From JALEFZ01 sp039817415 (GTDB taxonomy: Bacteria > Bacteroidota > Bacteroidia > J057): 64,000 bases of DNA. The translations under genes were made by a program, and so were the position numbers. This document shows positions 9,130-17,832 of this stretch, in pieces. Below the pieces are notes generated by a model that worked only from the letters and a program-made list of their open reading frames with translations, ran no database searches and was not told the DNA's origin. Position 1 is the first letter of the stretch. Each line of letters starts with the position of its first letter. Location: the NCBI GenBank assembly GCA_039817415.1, contig JBCBVV010000004.1:124001-188000 (forward strand), given 5' to 3'.

Positions 9130-10320
9130 TTAATGATTGGGAACCATTTCTGGCCTGTCCAATCCAAATGTATCAATGTAGGTTTGGGCGACCTTGGATG
9201 ATCTAAAATCCTCTGCACGGATTAGCCCTTTTCTGACGAATTCTTGCCTTTCTTCTGGGTTCTCCAGCATATAGGTTAAGGCCTCGGCCAGTTTTTCCTT
9301 ATTGAGAACAGGGAATAGCACTCCATATTCTCCAATTTCAATCTTGTCTTTCAGGTAGATATTGATATCAGATTCAGGATTTAGGGTTTCCCTTGGACCT
9401 GATTTACAGTCAGATGAAATCACTGCAGTCCCACAGATCATAGATTCAATGATGATATTGGGTAAGCCTTCATCCGTGCTAGAAAGGACGAAAATATCTG
9501 CTTTAGATAAGTAGGTGAACGGGTTACTAATAAACCCTAGGAAATGGACATAAGGCTCCAGCTTCAATTTAGCAGTAACTTCCTTGTAATGATCCATCTC
9601 TTCCCCATTTCCCAAGACAATCAGTTCAACTTCTGGATGCTTTTCCCGTATCAAAGCTAGAGCTTCAATGGTAATGTCTACTCGTTTTCTTTCGACGAGG
9701 CGACCTACAGAAACCAGGTATTTTTTATTGGGATCGAAATAGAAGTTATCAAACTCTTCCAGGGTTCTAGATTTGATCAAGTCTACATCATGCGGATTGT
9801 AGATCACCATATGACGGTCAGGATTCTTCAGTTGGAAGAATTCATCAAGGTCTTTTTTCATCACCCTTGAGATCGACACGATCATGTCTGCCTTGTTGTA
9901 GAGTCGCTTGTAGAGCCAGAGATTGGCTTTTCCCAAAAACCCTCTTTTCTTGTCAAAACTCACCATCATGTGGTTGACAATTTGGGTTTTGTGTTTGCCA
10001 CCAAATACCTGTGCTAGTACGTTGATGTAGTTTGATCGGATCAGATGGCTCTGAACCACTTTCACCCCATTCTTATTGACATATTTCCTGAGTTTCCATG
10101 CAGAGATGAATACATATAGAAATTTGACAAAGGGATTTTTGATGGCTTCGAAGTCCGTCAGGTAATTGACTTTTACCCCTTCTGGAAGGTCGTAAAACTG
10201 CTCTTTTTCAAGAAGCACGAGTTCAACAGGAACTTCAGCGTCCTTGAATTCCTTTAGAAGTGTCAATACAACCTTTTCGGCTCCACCGCCGGCAAGAGAA
10301 TTAATAAGTATGGATACCAT
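9130..10320 (-). CDS. family 4 glycosyltransferase (GT-B)
   Basis: This 396-residue GT4 begins with the classic acceptor-side motif ILINSLAGGGAEKVVLTLL. The donor half carries YLVSVGRLVERKRVD (start of the second Rossmann domain), then SSTDEGLPNIIIESM with the E-x7-E motif, and TAVISSDCKSGPRE. The GGGAE opening and SxxEGLPN motif are typical of enzymes extending O-antigen or capsule repeat units. The ATG start lies inside the preceding glycosyltransferase gene (20-base overlap), which implies translational coupling. Donor and linkage are unknown. Confidence 0.9.
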   Translation of the reverse strand: MVSILINSLAGGGAEKVVLTLLKEFKDAEVPVELVLLEKEQFYDLPEGVKVNYLTDFEAIKNPFVKFLYVFISAWKLRKYVNKNGVKVVQSHLIRSNYINVLAQVFGGKHKTQIVNHMMVSFDKKRGFLGKANLWLYKRLYNKADMIVSISRVMKKDLDEFFQLKNPDRHMVIYNPHDVDLIKSRTLEEFDNFYFDPNKKYLVSVGRLVERKRVDITIEALALIREKHPEVELIVLGNGEEMDHYKEVTAKLKLEPYVHFLGFISNPFTYLSKADIFVLSSTDEGLPNIIIESMICGTAVISSDCKSGPRETLNPESDINIYLKDKIEIGEYGVLFPVLNKEKLAEALTYMLENPEERQEFVRKGLIRAEDFRSSKVAQTYIDTFGLDRPEMVPNH

Positions 10321-11425
10321 CTCTTTCTAAGACCTTGTTATACAGCTCGTAATAAGTCCTGGTCATGTCTGCCAGGTTAAAATCTTGTTCTACTCTGAGT
10401 TTTCCGTTCTGCCCCATGGCAGTAGCATGCTCAGGTTTGTTCAGTACTTTTTGAATGGCTTCTGCCATCAATTCTGGTTGCTTGGGTTCAACCAGATATC
10501 CTGTTTCCTCATCCACTACAATCTCTCCTGTACCTCCACCAATGGTAGCGACCACAGGTTTGCCAAGTCCCATATACTCTAGGATGGCGTTGGAAATCCC
10601 TTCTCCGTGCAGATCACTGTTGGTAGAAAGTACCCCTAAAGAAAAAGTATTGATGATGGATTCGACGTCCTTTTGCATACCGGTAAAAACGATTCTACCA
10701 GCATATTTTTCTGGGACCATTGCCTTACACTGATCTAGATTCTTTCCTCCGCCAATGGCCAGAAAAGTAACATCGTCCCTTTCGTCCACAACCTGCATCG
10801 CTGCTTTTAGATAGGTAAAATAGTCTTTTCTATCAGCGAAAGCACCAATCATTCCTACTACATAGGGAGTCTCAATATTAAATCGTTGTCGAATTTCTTC
10901 CTTTGAGGTAAGGTTTTCCGTTCGACGAAAATCAAAACCATTGTAGATACACATGCTTTTCTCTTCTGGAGCGTCATAGGCAGCCAAACCAGCTTTAGAA
11001 TTACCTAGGACCATATCAGAGAAGGGAAATGTCATTTTCCCACGCATGTACCTTCCATCACTCATGGTCATTCCTGCTGGTGCATCAGCAATCATGGCAT
11101 TGATAAGTTTGACCTTCATCATTTTAACGCTAGGAATAGCATAGATAGAGGGCATTGATCCCCAACTGTGTATCACATCTGGTTGAAACTCCTTGCAAAC
11201 CTTGTAGAATTTATTGAAGATGCGAGGATCCTTCTTTGGCTTACGCTCAAGGATATGCACCTTGATCCCCATGTCATAGACTTCGGGATAATCTACGCGA
11301 GTTGAGAAGATGACCAATTCGTAGTTCACATCAGGATACCCTTTCAGGCCCTTCATGAGCTCCAGCATTCTTCGCTCTTTTCCTCCTTTGGCTAGGCTGT
11401 CTGTTATAATTAAAACCTTCATCAT
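10301..11425 (-). CDS. family 4 glycosyltransferase (GT-B)
   Basis: This GT4 of 374 residues starts at the first of two adjacent ATGs (MMKVLIITDSLAKGGKERR). A TTG further upstream would lengthen it into the preceding gene and is less likely. KGGKERRMLELM is the acceptor-side glycine loop. The second domain shows GMIGAFADRKDY, then LHGEGISNAILEYMGLGKP (E-x7-E) and GGGTGEIV. It belongs to the run of glycosyltransferases that end the operon, lying 14 bases after the sulfotransferase and overlapping the next glycosyltransferase by 20 bases. Sugar specificity is unknown. Confidence 0.9.
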   Translation of the reverse strand: MMKVLIITDSLAKGGKERRMLELMKGLKGYPDVNYELVIFSTRVDYPEVYDMGIKVHILERKPKKDPRIFNKFYKVCKEFQPDVIHSWGSMPSIYAIPSVKMMKVKLINAMIADAPAGMTMSDGRYMRGKMTFPFSDMVLGNSKAGLAAYDAPEEKSMCIYNGFDFRRTENLTSKEEIRQRFNIETPYVVGMIGAFADRKDYFTYLKAAMQVVDERDDVTFLAIGGGKNLDQCKAMVPEKYAGRIVFTGMQKDVESIINTFSLGVLSTNSDLHGEGISNAILEYMGLGKPVVATIGGGTGEIVVDEETGYLVEPKQPELMAEAIQKVLNKPEHATAMGQNGKLRVEQDFNLADMTRTYYELYNKVLERDGIHTY

Positions 11426-11439
11426 GTTGTGTGGATGGT

Positions 11440-12405
11440 TTAAAGCCAATATTTTTTGTTAGGAACGAAACTGCCAGCCTCGTAGTAGTCAATTTCAAAT
11501 AATTCAAGGACCTCCATGAGCTTTTGCTCTTCTTCGACAGACACCTTGGATCGCCATTTTTCGATCAACCAGGTTTTGTCATTGGGATCACTTTCCTTTA
11601 GTTTTTGCTGTGTCTCTTTATCTGACTTGGACGAAGAAGAAGAGGGCCTGTTTAATTGATCCAATAATTCATCGATATTTCCAGTATCCAAGTCTAATTT
11701 TTCATTCAGAATGGGAATCAAGCGAGCTGCTTCTGTATTCAATTGTTCGAAACTTACCACAACCCAATCTTCATTTGCTTCCCTCAATGGAACAGCGTTT
11801 TGCAAGCACCAGCTCAACATCCCCTTCTCCATTTTGGACCCATTTTCTAAAATATGTCTCCCATACTTTAGCTGTTCAGGGGTAAAATTTCGTGAATAGT
11901 CAGAGTTCAGGAAGATATCCAACCTCGGAAAAGTCTCTCTTGAAAGGCTTACTGCAATAGGATGGCGAAGTAATAAAATAACTTTCGCCTCAAAGGTATC
12001 TTTGATCCAGTTGATTCTATCCTCCATTCCATGAAGTACCTTGAAGACTATCCTATCTGATAGTACTCGATAATACTTGTGTCTGAAAGGGAATATATTC
12101 AGAAAACCAACTGAGGATTTTCCTGCGTAAATATCCTCTATGTATCTTTCAACTAGGGGATTCATAGGGTTTTCATACAAAATCCCCCAATCCTCAGTCT
12201 TGAAATAGGATTTAACTCCTTCTCTCCTGAAATTAAACAGTTCACTACAAGCTTTGGTCCCTGCCTGTTGGTTCAAGAACTCCATGAGCCAGGTAGAGCC
12301 TGAACGGGGTGTTGCAAACACAAAAATATTGGGTCTGCTACCCTGCCGGTGGATATTTCCTAAGGTCCTAGCTAGATTGGCGGCTCTTGATTGCTTATTC
12401 TGCAT
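11440..12405 (-). CDS. sulfotransferase family protein
   Basis: This 321-residue protein has the two PAPS-binding signatures of the sulfotransferase superfamily. The 5'-phosphosulfate loop is ATPRSGSTWLMEFL (about residues 31-44) and the 3'-phosphate segment is LLRHPIAVSLSRE (about 145-157). Members transfer sulfate from PAPS to hydroxyls of carbohydrates. Its position inside a run of glycosyltransferase genes, 43 bases after one and 14 before another, points to sulfation of the polysaccharide or its lipid-linked precursor. PAPS-forming enzymes are not in this window and would come from elsewhere. No signal peptide is seen, so it acts in the cytoplasm. The ATG start is clear. Confidence 0.87.
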   Translation of the reverse strand: MQNKQSRAANLARTLGNIHRQGSRPNIFVFATPRSGSTWLMEFLNQQAGTKACSELFNFRREGVKSYFKTEDWGILYENPMNPLVERYIEDIYAGKSSVGFLNIFPFRHKYYRVLSDRIVFKVLHGMEDRINWIKDTFEAKVILLLRHPIAVSLSRETFPRLDIFLNSDYSRNFTPEQLKYGRHILENGSKMEKGMLSWCLQNAVPLREANEDWVVVSFEQLNTEAARLIPILNEKLDLDTGNIDELLDQLNRPSSSSSKSDKETQQKLKESDPNDKTWLIEKWRSKVSVEEEQKLMEVLELFEIDYYEAGSFVPNKKYWL

Positions 12406-12448
12406 AAAGTTGAATGAGTATGCTTCTGAACTAATCTATTTTTTAGGC

Positions 12449-13708
12449 TCAATCAATTGATGAAGCAGCTACTTTCTGTTCGCCTACACTTCCTTCAATA
12501 CTTTTCCCTGATAAATCTGCCAGAAAATCTCTGACTTTTACTCCTGTACTCTGGTAATGGAAATTCTGTCTTCCCATTTCGTATCCTCTCATGCCTATGG
12601 CCTTCGCCTCTTGTGGATTGTCAATGACCCATTGTAATTTCTCTGCATACTGATCCAGGTTATAGGAATCAGCGACCAGACCATTGTCCAAATCCGTAAA
12701 GTATTTGGCCAATTCTCCATAATTGGTGGTTACCACGGGGTTTTGGGAGGCTAGGTATTCGCTTACTTTATGAGGGAATCTAGCCTTATCCTGAATAGTA
12801 TCTCTTAGCGGAATAAGGAGAGCTTTCGCATCGCGATATTTTTGGGCCAATTCTTCATAAGGAATCATATAAAAGAACTGGATCTTATCTCTACATTCGA
12901 GTGAATCCGCATAGTCATACACTGCTTGTCTGGTAGCCTTCGCCCCGCTAATGATCATATACAGTTGAAGATCATCCGGACGATTAAGCTGGTTGAACGA
13001 GTCCATCACAAACTTAATCACCTCTGAATAGGCTGCTGCTCCACAGTACAGAAAAAATGGCTCAGGAGATTCTGACCTTGGGATTTCGAATTTGGTATAA
13101 TCACACAAGGCCGAAATTGTCATGGTAGGCAATTGGGGATCAAGTGATTTTACATGCTGTGCCAGCACATCACTGATCGCTAATATTCCATCAAACAATT
13201 TGTGGACATATTTATCGATGGTTTGATTGGATATCCTCTGGTTGAAATTGTGCTTTTGATCTGCCATGGAGACCTTTGAGCGCATTTCCACATAATGATA
13301 CACCAAGGGGATCCCCATTCTTCTGGTTATCCATCTGTAAAAAAGGATGCTATCAATATGTGAGGAATCAAGAATCATGGCATCCAATTCTCCCCTTTTA
13401 CGCAGTTCCTTTAGGTAACTCACTTCTCTTCTCCAGCCTTTGATTTTAGCCAGGTTTCTTGTCAAAAATCCCTTAGGGCGATCTGCTCTTCCTGTGGCTG
13501 TCTCAAATTCTATCCCTTCAAAAATACCAGAAGCATCAGGAGTTTCAGACGGATCACCTGTGTAGACACCTTTACGGTTCAGGACCCTGGCATGACAGCC
13601 CGCATCAAACAGCCCCTTATTGATGGCAATCTGCTTGTTGATGGCCGCACGGTTTCCGTATGGAAAGCCTGAAATGCCTCCGTGAACTGTACTTAGGACT
13701 TTTGTCAT
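12449..13708 (-). CDS. glycosyltransferase, GT4-like
   Basis: This 419-residue protein starts at the ATG of MTKVLSTVHGGISGFPYGN; a TTG 12 bases upstream is less likely. The N-terminal half is a divergent Rossmann domain with VYHYVEMRSK and DGILAISDVLA. The second half shows FFLYCGAAAYSE (start of the donor domain), IPLRDT, and ARFPHKVSEYLASQNPVV, the P-x-K-x-x-EYLA motif characteristic of GT4 enzymes. It should transfer a sugar in the cytoplasm during repeat-unit assembly. It lies between the SAT-like acyltransferase and the sulfotransferase in the minus-strand operon. Donor and acceptor are unknown. Confidence 0.85.
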   Translation of the reverse strand: MTKVLSTVHGGISGFPYGNRAAINKQIAINKGLFDAGCHARVLNRKGVYTGDPSETPDASGIFEGIEFETATGRADRPKGFLTRNLAKIKGWRREVSYLKELRKRGELDAMILDSSHIDSILFYRWITRRMGIPLVYHYVEMRSKVSMADQKHNFNQRISNQTIDKYVHKLFDGILAISDVLAQHVKSLDPQLPTMTISALCDYTKFEIPRSESPEPFFLYCGAAAYSEVIKFVMDSFNQLNRPDDLQLYMIISGAKATRQAVYDYADSLECRDKIQFFYMIPYEELAQKYRDAKALLIPLRDTIQDKARFPHKVSEYLASQNPVVTTNYGELAKYFTDLDNGLVADSYNLDQYAEKLQWVIDNPQEAKAIGMRGYEMGRQNFHYQSTGVKVRDFLADLSGKSIEGSVGEQKVAASSID

Positions 13709-13793
13709 AATGAAATCCAATTATTTACATGCTGGGTTTCCCCAATTCCTCCTAAGAGGGTGTTTTATTTAAAATCCTGATATGTTCTGTTTA

Positions 13794-14393
13794 TCAGGAT
13801 ACAACTGCTTGTTTAATTTCTTCCTTTGCTTTGGGGTTCCAGAAGTATCTTTCTGCCTCATCTACAAAAGGTCGATTGATTATTTTATTGGGGATGCCGA
13901 CACTGACACAATCGCTTGGAACATCCTTTACCACAACAGCATTCGCCCCAATTACTACTCGATCGCCAATGCTTACTCCACCCACTACTTTAGCCCCGGG
14001 GGCTATCCTCACTTGATCACCAACTGTGGGAGCGGCGCCCTTCTCATAAGCCAGTGTTACCTGATGGGCCAACATACAGTTCGCACCTATGACTGAATCG
14101 GCATGTATGACCATTCCATAGCAATGATAAATGATCAGACCCGGTCCAATTGATGCCTTGATCGGCATATCCACACAAAACTTCTGACTAATCCGCTTGT
14201 ATTTCCACTTACTCAATTGCTTGAGAACGGGAACCTTATTCTCGTGATAAAACTTTGACAGTCTATACCAGAGGGTGATCCGAAAGCTTCTGTTTTTCCT
14301 TGCCTGCTTGAAAAGCTGCTTCCAGCCTGTTCGGCCTTTGTGCCTGTACAAATCGGCCCAGATTCCTTCTTTTGTATCTTCCCAGCTAATCAT
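13794..14393 (-). CDS. serine O-acetyltransferase-like left-handed beta-helix acyltransferase
   Basis: This 199-residue protein has an N-terminal helical part (about 1-75, WADLYRHKGRTGWKQLFKQA) and a C-terminal left-handed beta-helix of hexapeptide repeats (SIGPGLIIYHCYGMVIHA, VIGANCMLAH, SIGDRVVIGANAVVVKDV). The YHCYGMVIH segment aligns with the catalytic His region of CysE-type acetyltransferases. Because it sits in a polysaccharide operon, overlapping the previous acyltransferase by ATGA, it probably O-acetylates a sugar rather than serine; this is inference. No signal peptide is present, so acetyl-CoA in the cytoplasm is the likely donor. A biosynthetic CysE is the alternative. Confidence 0.83.
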   Translation of the reverse strand: MISWEDTKEGIWADLYRHKGRTGWKQLFKQARKNRSFRITLWYRLSKFYHENKVPVLKQLSKWKYKRISQKFCVDMPIKASIGPGLIIYHCYGMVIHADSVIGANCMLAHQVTLAYEKGAAPTVGDQVRIAPGAKVVGGVSIGDRVVIGANAVVVKDVPSDCVSVGIPNKIINRPFVDEAERYFWNPKAKEEIKQAVVS

Positions 14394-15061
14394 AGTGCAA
14401 CCATTGATAAATCTTTCAACATATCAGGATCCATTTCCTTGAGTACTTTACATGGATTCCCTCCAGCTATAACATTGGCAGGAATATCTCTTGTAACCAC
14501 ACTATTTGCTGCGATTACGGTGTTTTTCCCAATGGTTACTCCTTTCAGAACCACCGCATTCATACCTATCCAAACATTATCCTCGATAATGGTCGGTGCT
14601 GATGGTGCCAAATCGCTTCTATGTCTTTGAGCTGGATGAATAGGATGCCAATCGAAGTCTGTAATCAAGGCATTTCCTCCTACCATGACATCATTTCCAA
14701 TTTTGATGTATTCCTTCGCGCCTATGACAGCTCCACTCATTCCTACCCTGTCTCCAATTTCAATTTTTGCTTTGTCGAACCATGTGACAATCAAACATCC
14801 TCGATTCAGCCCGACCAAATTAGATTCAAAAGAGGATCGGAAGCTACACTTATCGCCAATCTTGATCTCTGTCATGGGAGATCTGCGGATCAATGCTTTA
14901 CCAAAGAACTTACAATCCTTGCCTATCTCTACCCCCATCATCCTCAATCGCATATAGGCCAAGGTAGTGGACCATGTTTTGGACCACTTGAGTCTTCGGA
15001 TTCTAAGAGATTCAAAAAGGGCTCCCCTAAAATCCGATTTGAATTTGGAAGTTTTACTCAT
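14390..15061 (-). CDS. hexapeptide-repeat sugar O-acyltransferase (Maa/WbbJ-like)
   Basis: This 223-residue protein is mostly a left-handed beta-helix. Hexapeptide turns run from about residue 45 (VEIGKDCKF) to about 207, including KIGDKCSFRS and KIGNDVMVGGNALI. The signature NVWIGMNAVVLKGVTIGKNT ends with the usual IPANVIAGGNPCKVLK closing helix. The segment TDFDWHPIHPAQR supplies the active-site His expected for maltose/galactoside acetyltransferase relatives. It should acetylate a sugar hydroxyl from acetyl-CoA before export. It follows a GT4 gene by 13 bases and overlaps the SAT-like gene by four, so the pair is translationally coupled. Confidence 0.87.
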   Translation of the reverse strand: MSKTSKFKSDFRGALFESLRIRRLKWSKTWSTTLAYMRLRMMGVEIGKDCKFFGKALIRRSPMTEIKIGDKCSFRSSFESNLVGLNRGCLIVTWFDKAKIEIGDRVGMSGAVIGAKEYIKIGNDVMVGGNALITDFDWHPIHPAQRHRSDLAPSAPTIIEDNVWIGMNAVVLKGVTIGKNTVIAANSVVTRDIPANVIAGGNPCKVLKEMDPDMLKDLSMVAL

Positions 15062-15074
15062 GGCGATACGTAGG

Positions 15075-16343
15075 TTAGGCTACCGTTAAATTCCCTTCTA
15101 AAACACGCTGATAGGCGTTAAGCAAATCTTTAGTGATTTTATCGGGATCATTTCGCTTCAATCCTCTGCTTCTGGCAGCGGATGAAATTCTTTTGGCGAA
15201 TTCAGGGTTGTTGTGTACATCAAGAATGGCTCCAGCCATCGCATAAGGATCTCCTGCTTGCACCAAGAGTCCTTCCTGCTCATTGACCAATAAATCTGGG
15301 ATTCCTCCACAGTTGGTAGAAACGACAGGTACTCCCAGCAGCATGGCCTCGCATACAGAATTAGGACTGTTGTCGATGTGTGAGGGATGAACGAAAACAT
15401 CTGCAAATAGTAATTCGCTCACCAGTTCATCTGGGGTTTTATTTCCCATTGGAACAATACTCAACTGTTTATGAGAGGTATTCAATTTCTTTTCCACCAT
15501 TCTGACTAACTCATTGTTGGGAGCGATCCCAGCGAGACGCCATTCAAATGGAATGTTCTTTTTACTTAAGACGCGGGCAGTATGGAAGATGGAATTAAGC
15601 CCTTTGTAGATATTACCTCTAATGGTGGTAAAAAGCTGAAGCTTTTCTCTCTTTCCATGATGGGACCATTCTGGTCCGTAGAAATGGGGTCGCATTACCT
15701 CATCAACATGAAAATAATTGGCTCCATCTGACATGGTCATGGCTAATCTTCTGTCCCAATTCGTACGCCCAGTGAAGTTTTTACAGAGTGAGAAAATCTT
15801 TTGCTCTCTCTTTGCTTCTTTGTTGAATTTATTAAACCTGTGAATCCATGAATCTCCCTTGATACGATCCTTGAAAGTAGTGAGGCCTTTGACCTCAGAC
15901 AGTGTGATATCACTGTACCACTTCATTGAATAGACGGTGAGATTGCCTTGGATCCAAAGGAAAGTAGGGATGTCAACGTGTTCGGTCAAAAGGCCATAAG
16001 ATCTTTCGGAACCGAAAATATGGATGACATCTGGCTTAAATGACTCTATGATTTCCAAGTAATAATTGACAATAGCAGGATCATCAATGGCAGCATTGAG
16101 TCGATCCATCCATCGTTTATATTTACTCGGTGAATATGTTGGAATGCCGTAATAAACCCCTTTCCCGATCTCGTAGGTAGACACCTTTTCACCCTTCCAT
16201 GGAAAAGCAATAGCTAGTTCGATTTGACCATGCTCTTGAAGTTTCAACTCTAGAGATTCGATCCATCCACCGCCAACGCCCACTTTCCCTGTCAAATGTT
16301 CTGTTGCCAAAGAAGGTGTATTTGTAAACCATAGAATACGCAT
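15075..16343 (-). CDS. family 4 glycosyltransferase (GT-B)
   Basis: This 422-residue GT4 opens with RILWFTNTPSLA and GVGGGWIESLELKL, the acceptor-side loop. The donor domain includes KLQLFTTIRGNIYKG, ADVFVHPSHIDNSPNSVCEA (the glutamate of the E-x7-E region follows DNSPNSV), GVPVVSTNCGGIPDLL and EGLLVQAGDP. It should act in the cytoplasm on a lipid-linked intermediate. It is the first gene after a 441-base gap within the minus-strand locus, so it may be led by its own promoter, with the two beta-helix acyltransferases directly behind it. The ATG start is clear. Confidence 0.9.
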   Translation of the reverse strand: MRILWFTNTPSLATEHLTGKVGVGGGWIESLELKLQEHGQIELAIAFPWKGEKVSTYEIGKGVYYGIPTYSPSKYKRWMDRLNAAIDDPAIVNYYLEIIESFKPDVIHIFGSERSYGLLTEHVDIPTFLWIQGNLTVYSMKWYSDITLSEVKGLTTFKDRIKGDSWIHRFNKFNKEAKREQKIFSLCKNFTGRTNWDRRLAMTMSDGANYFHVDEVMRPHFYGPEWSHHGKREKLQLFTTIRGNIYKGLNSIFHTARVLSKKNIPFEWRLAGIAPNNELVRMVEKKLNTSHKQLSIVPMGNKTPDELVSELLFADVFVHPSHIDNSPNSVCEAMLLGVPVVSTNCGGIPDLLVNEQEGLLVQAGDPYAMAGAILDVHNNPEFAKRISSAARSRGLKRNDPDKITKDLLNAYQRVLEGNLTVA

Positions 16344-16784
16344 ATAAGCTGCAAATCTTTTTCTTGTGTAAAATGGATTCAGATGCCAGTTGAATGATCA
16401 ACTAAAGCTGATTGAAAGGATAATCAGGAAAGAACTCCCAAACCCCAAAAGGGTCTTTTAGGTTTGCGGTAAGTTGTAGGAGAAGTGGCAAGGATTTGAA
16501 CACATTCAATATGCAAGGATCGGTCCAAATAGTGAAACTACTCTATCAGTCTATCTAACATTGATCAAGCTCAATTATGAGATAAGATAAACTGATTCTA
16601 ACAAAATAATCTCCTATTCCCAATCCTTTACCTTCCTATCTTATGAGGGTAAAACTATAAGAATCAGAGGCTGATTGGACTTCAAGAGTCGTGAATGGAT
16701 GATATTCATGCGTTACTTGGAAATGAAACGTTTTAATGGAGTATTCTAAAGAGGAAAATAATTTATTGCCCTTAAATGAATGGA
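16344..16784. other. 441-base gap inside the polysaccharide locus
   Basis: No gene is supported here on either strand. The only structure noticed is the imperfect hairpin at 16439-16466, listed separately. The length suggests a transcription break, with a separate promoter for the GT4 gene that starts at 16343, but no exact TAnnTTTG element was found. Confidence 0.5.
16439..16466 (-). terminator. possible terminator or attenuator hairpin
   Basis: The arms CAAACCCCAAAAG and CTTTTAGGTTTG pair over about 11 bp with an internal bulge and a 3-base loop. On the minus strand the stem is followed by a mixed, only partly T-rich sequence, so this is a weak terminator at best. It lies about 320 bases past the GT2 gene. 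Confidence 0.35.
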
Positions 16785-17750
16785 TCAGTCAATATTTTCT
16801 GGAATTTTATTTTGTGAAAATTCCTCTGCAATGATATAGAAGGGACGATTTTTCACTTCGTAATATATCCGTCCAATATACTCTCCAATAATACCCAGAA
16901 TAATCAACATAACCCCTCCGAGAAAGAACATTCCAACAGCCAAGGAAGCCAATCCTGGCGTATCTGTTGGAGAAAACCCGAATATTTTGAAGTTGAAGAT
17001 CCGATGGACGATAAAGAATACTCCTGCCAAAAAGGATGGGATCGAAATAATAAAGCCTAAATATGTAGCCAACCTTAGGGGAAAGGTAGAAAAGTCAAAG
17101 ATCCCATCTAGGGCAAGACGCATAAGTTTGCGGAAAGTATATTTTACTTCTCCTGCAAATCTAGCCTGACGCTCATACTCGACTCCCACCTGTTTAAATC
17201 CAGAATAGGCGCGTAGCCCCCTTACAAAGCGGTTTTGTTCCGTCATGGCCTTGTTTAGGACATCAACCACTTTTCTATCCATCACACAGAAATCACCCGA
17301 ATCCAGGGGGATATCAATATCTGATATTTGGCCAAGCAGTCTATAGAAAGTCTTGTAGGCCGTCCGCTTGAAAAATCCTTCTTTTCGTTTGGTTCTAATG
17401 GCATATACGACATGATAACCCTCTCGCCATTTGTCTAAAAACCGATGGAGTTCCTCTGGGGGATCTTGTAAATCCCCATCCATGACAATAACCGCATCAC
17501 CCTTGGCCACCTTTATTCCTGCAGAAATAGCTGCTTGATGTCCAAAATTTCGTGATAAGCTAATGATTCTGAAGTGTTTATCCCTTTGCGCAATACCACG
17601 CATCATTTCAGCTGAGGCATCTGAGGATCCATCATCGACCAATACCACTTCGTAATCATCTTTCCATGAAGGAGCTGAATCTGTGATTCTCTTGTAGAGC
17701 ATCTCTAGATTTTCTTCTTCATTGTAAATGGGAATAACAATTGAGATCAT
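16785..17750 (-). CDS. polyprenol-phosphate glycosyltransferase, GT2 (GtrB/ArnC-like)
   Basis: This 321-residue protein has a GT-A domain (about 1-225): ISIVIPIYNEEENLEML, VLVDDGSSDAS, the DxD-type metal site VMDGDLQDPPE, and GDFCVMDRKVVDVL. Two C-terminal membrane helices follow (about 232-258 and 270-295), ending in IGEYIGRIYYEVKNRPFYI, the typical tail of the undecaprenyl-phosphate sugar transferase group. Relatives charge undecaprenyl phosphate with a single sugar that is later used on the periplasmic side. It follows the FAD enzyme by 82 bases. A second enzyme of the same type lies at 40222-41331 in the opposite arm. Sugar specificity cannot be read. Confidence 0.9.
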   Translation of the reverse strand: MISIVIPIYNEEENLEMLYKRITDSAPSWKDDYEVVLVDDGSSDASAEMMRGIAQRDKHFRIISLSRNFGHQAAISAGIKVAKGDAVIVMDGDLQDPPEELHRFLDKWREGYHVVYAIRTKRKEGFFKRTAYKTFYRLLGQISDIDIPLDSGDFCVMDRKVVDVLNKAMTEQNRFVRGLRAYSGFKQVGVEYERQARFAGEVKYTFRKLMRLALDGIFDFSTFPLRLATYLGFIISIPSFLAGVFFIVHRIFNFKIFGFSPTDTPGLASLAVGMFFLGGVMLIILGIIGEYIGRIYYEVKNRPFYIIAEEFSQNKIPENID

Positions 17751-17832
17751 AAGCTACCAGAAAATAATATTGTAAGCCTGGTAAACACCAGCAAGGATTT
17801 ATCAAGAGCAGCTAAGGTTAGCCAACATCCCT

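Noticed and set aside
13794..15061. The two beta-helix acyltransferases as the missing WbpD
   Set aside because: Neither carries the motifs I associate with WbpD. One is CysE-like and the other Maa/WbbJ-like, and both lie in the opposite arm.
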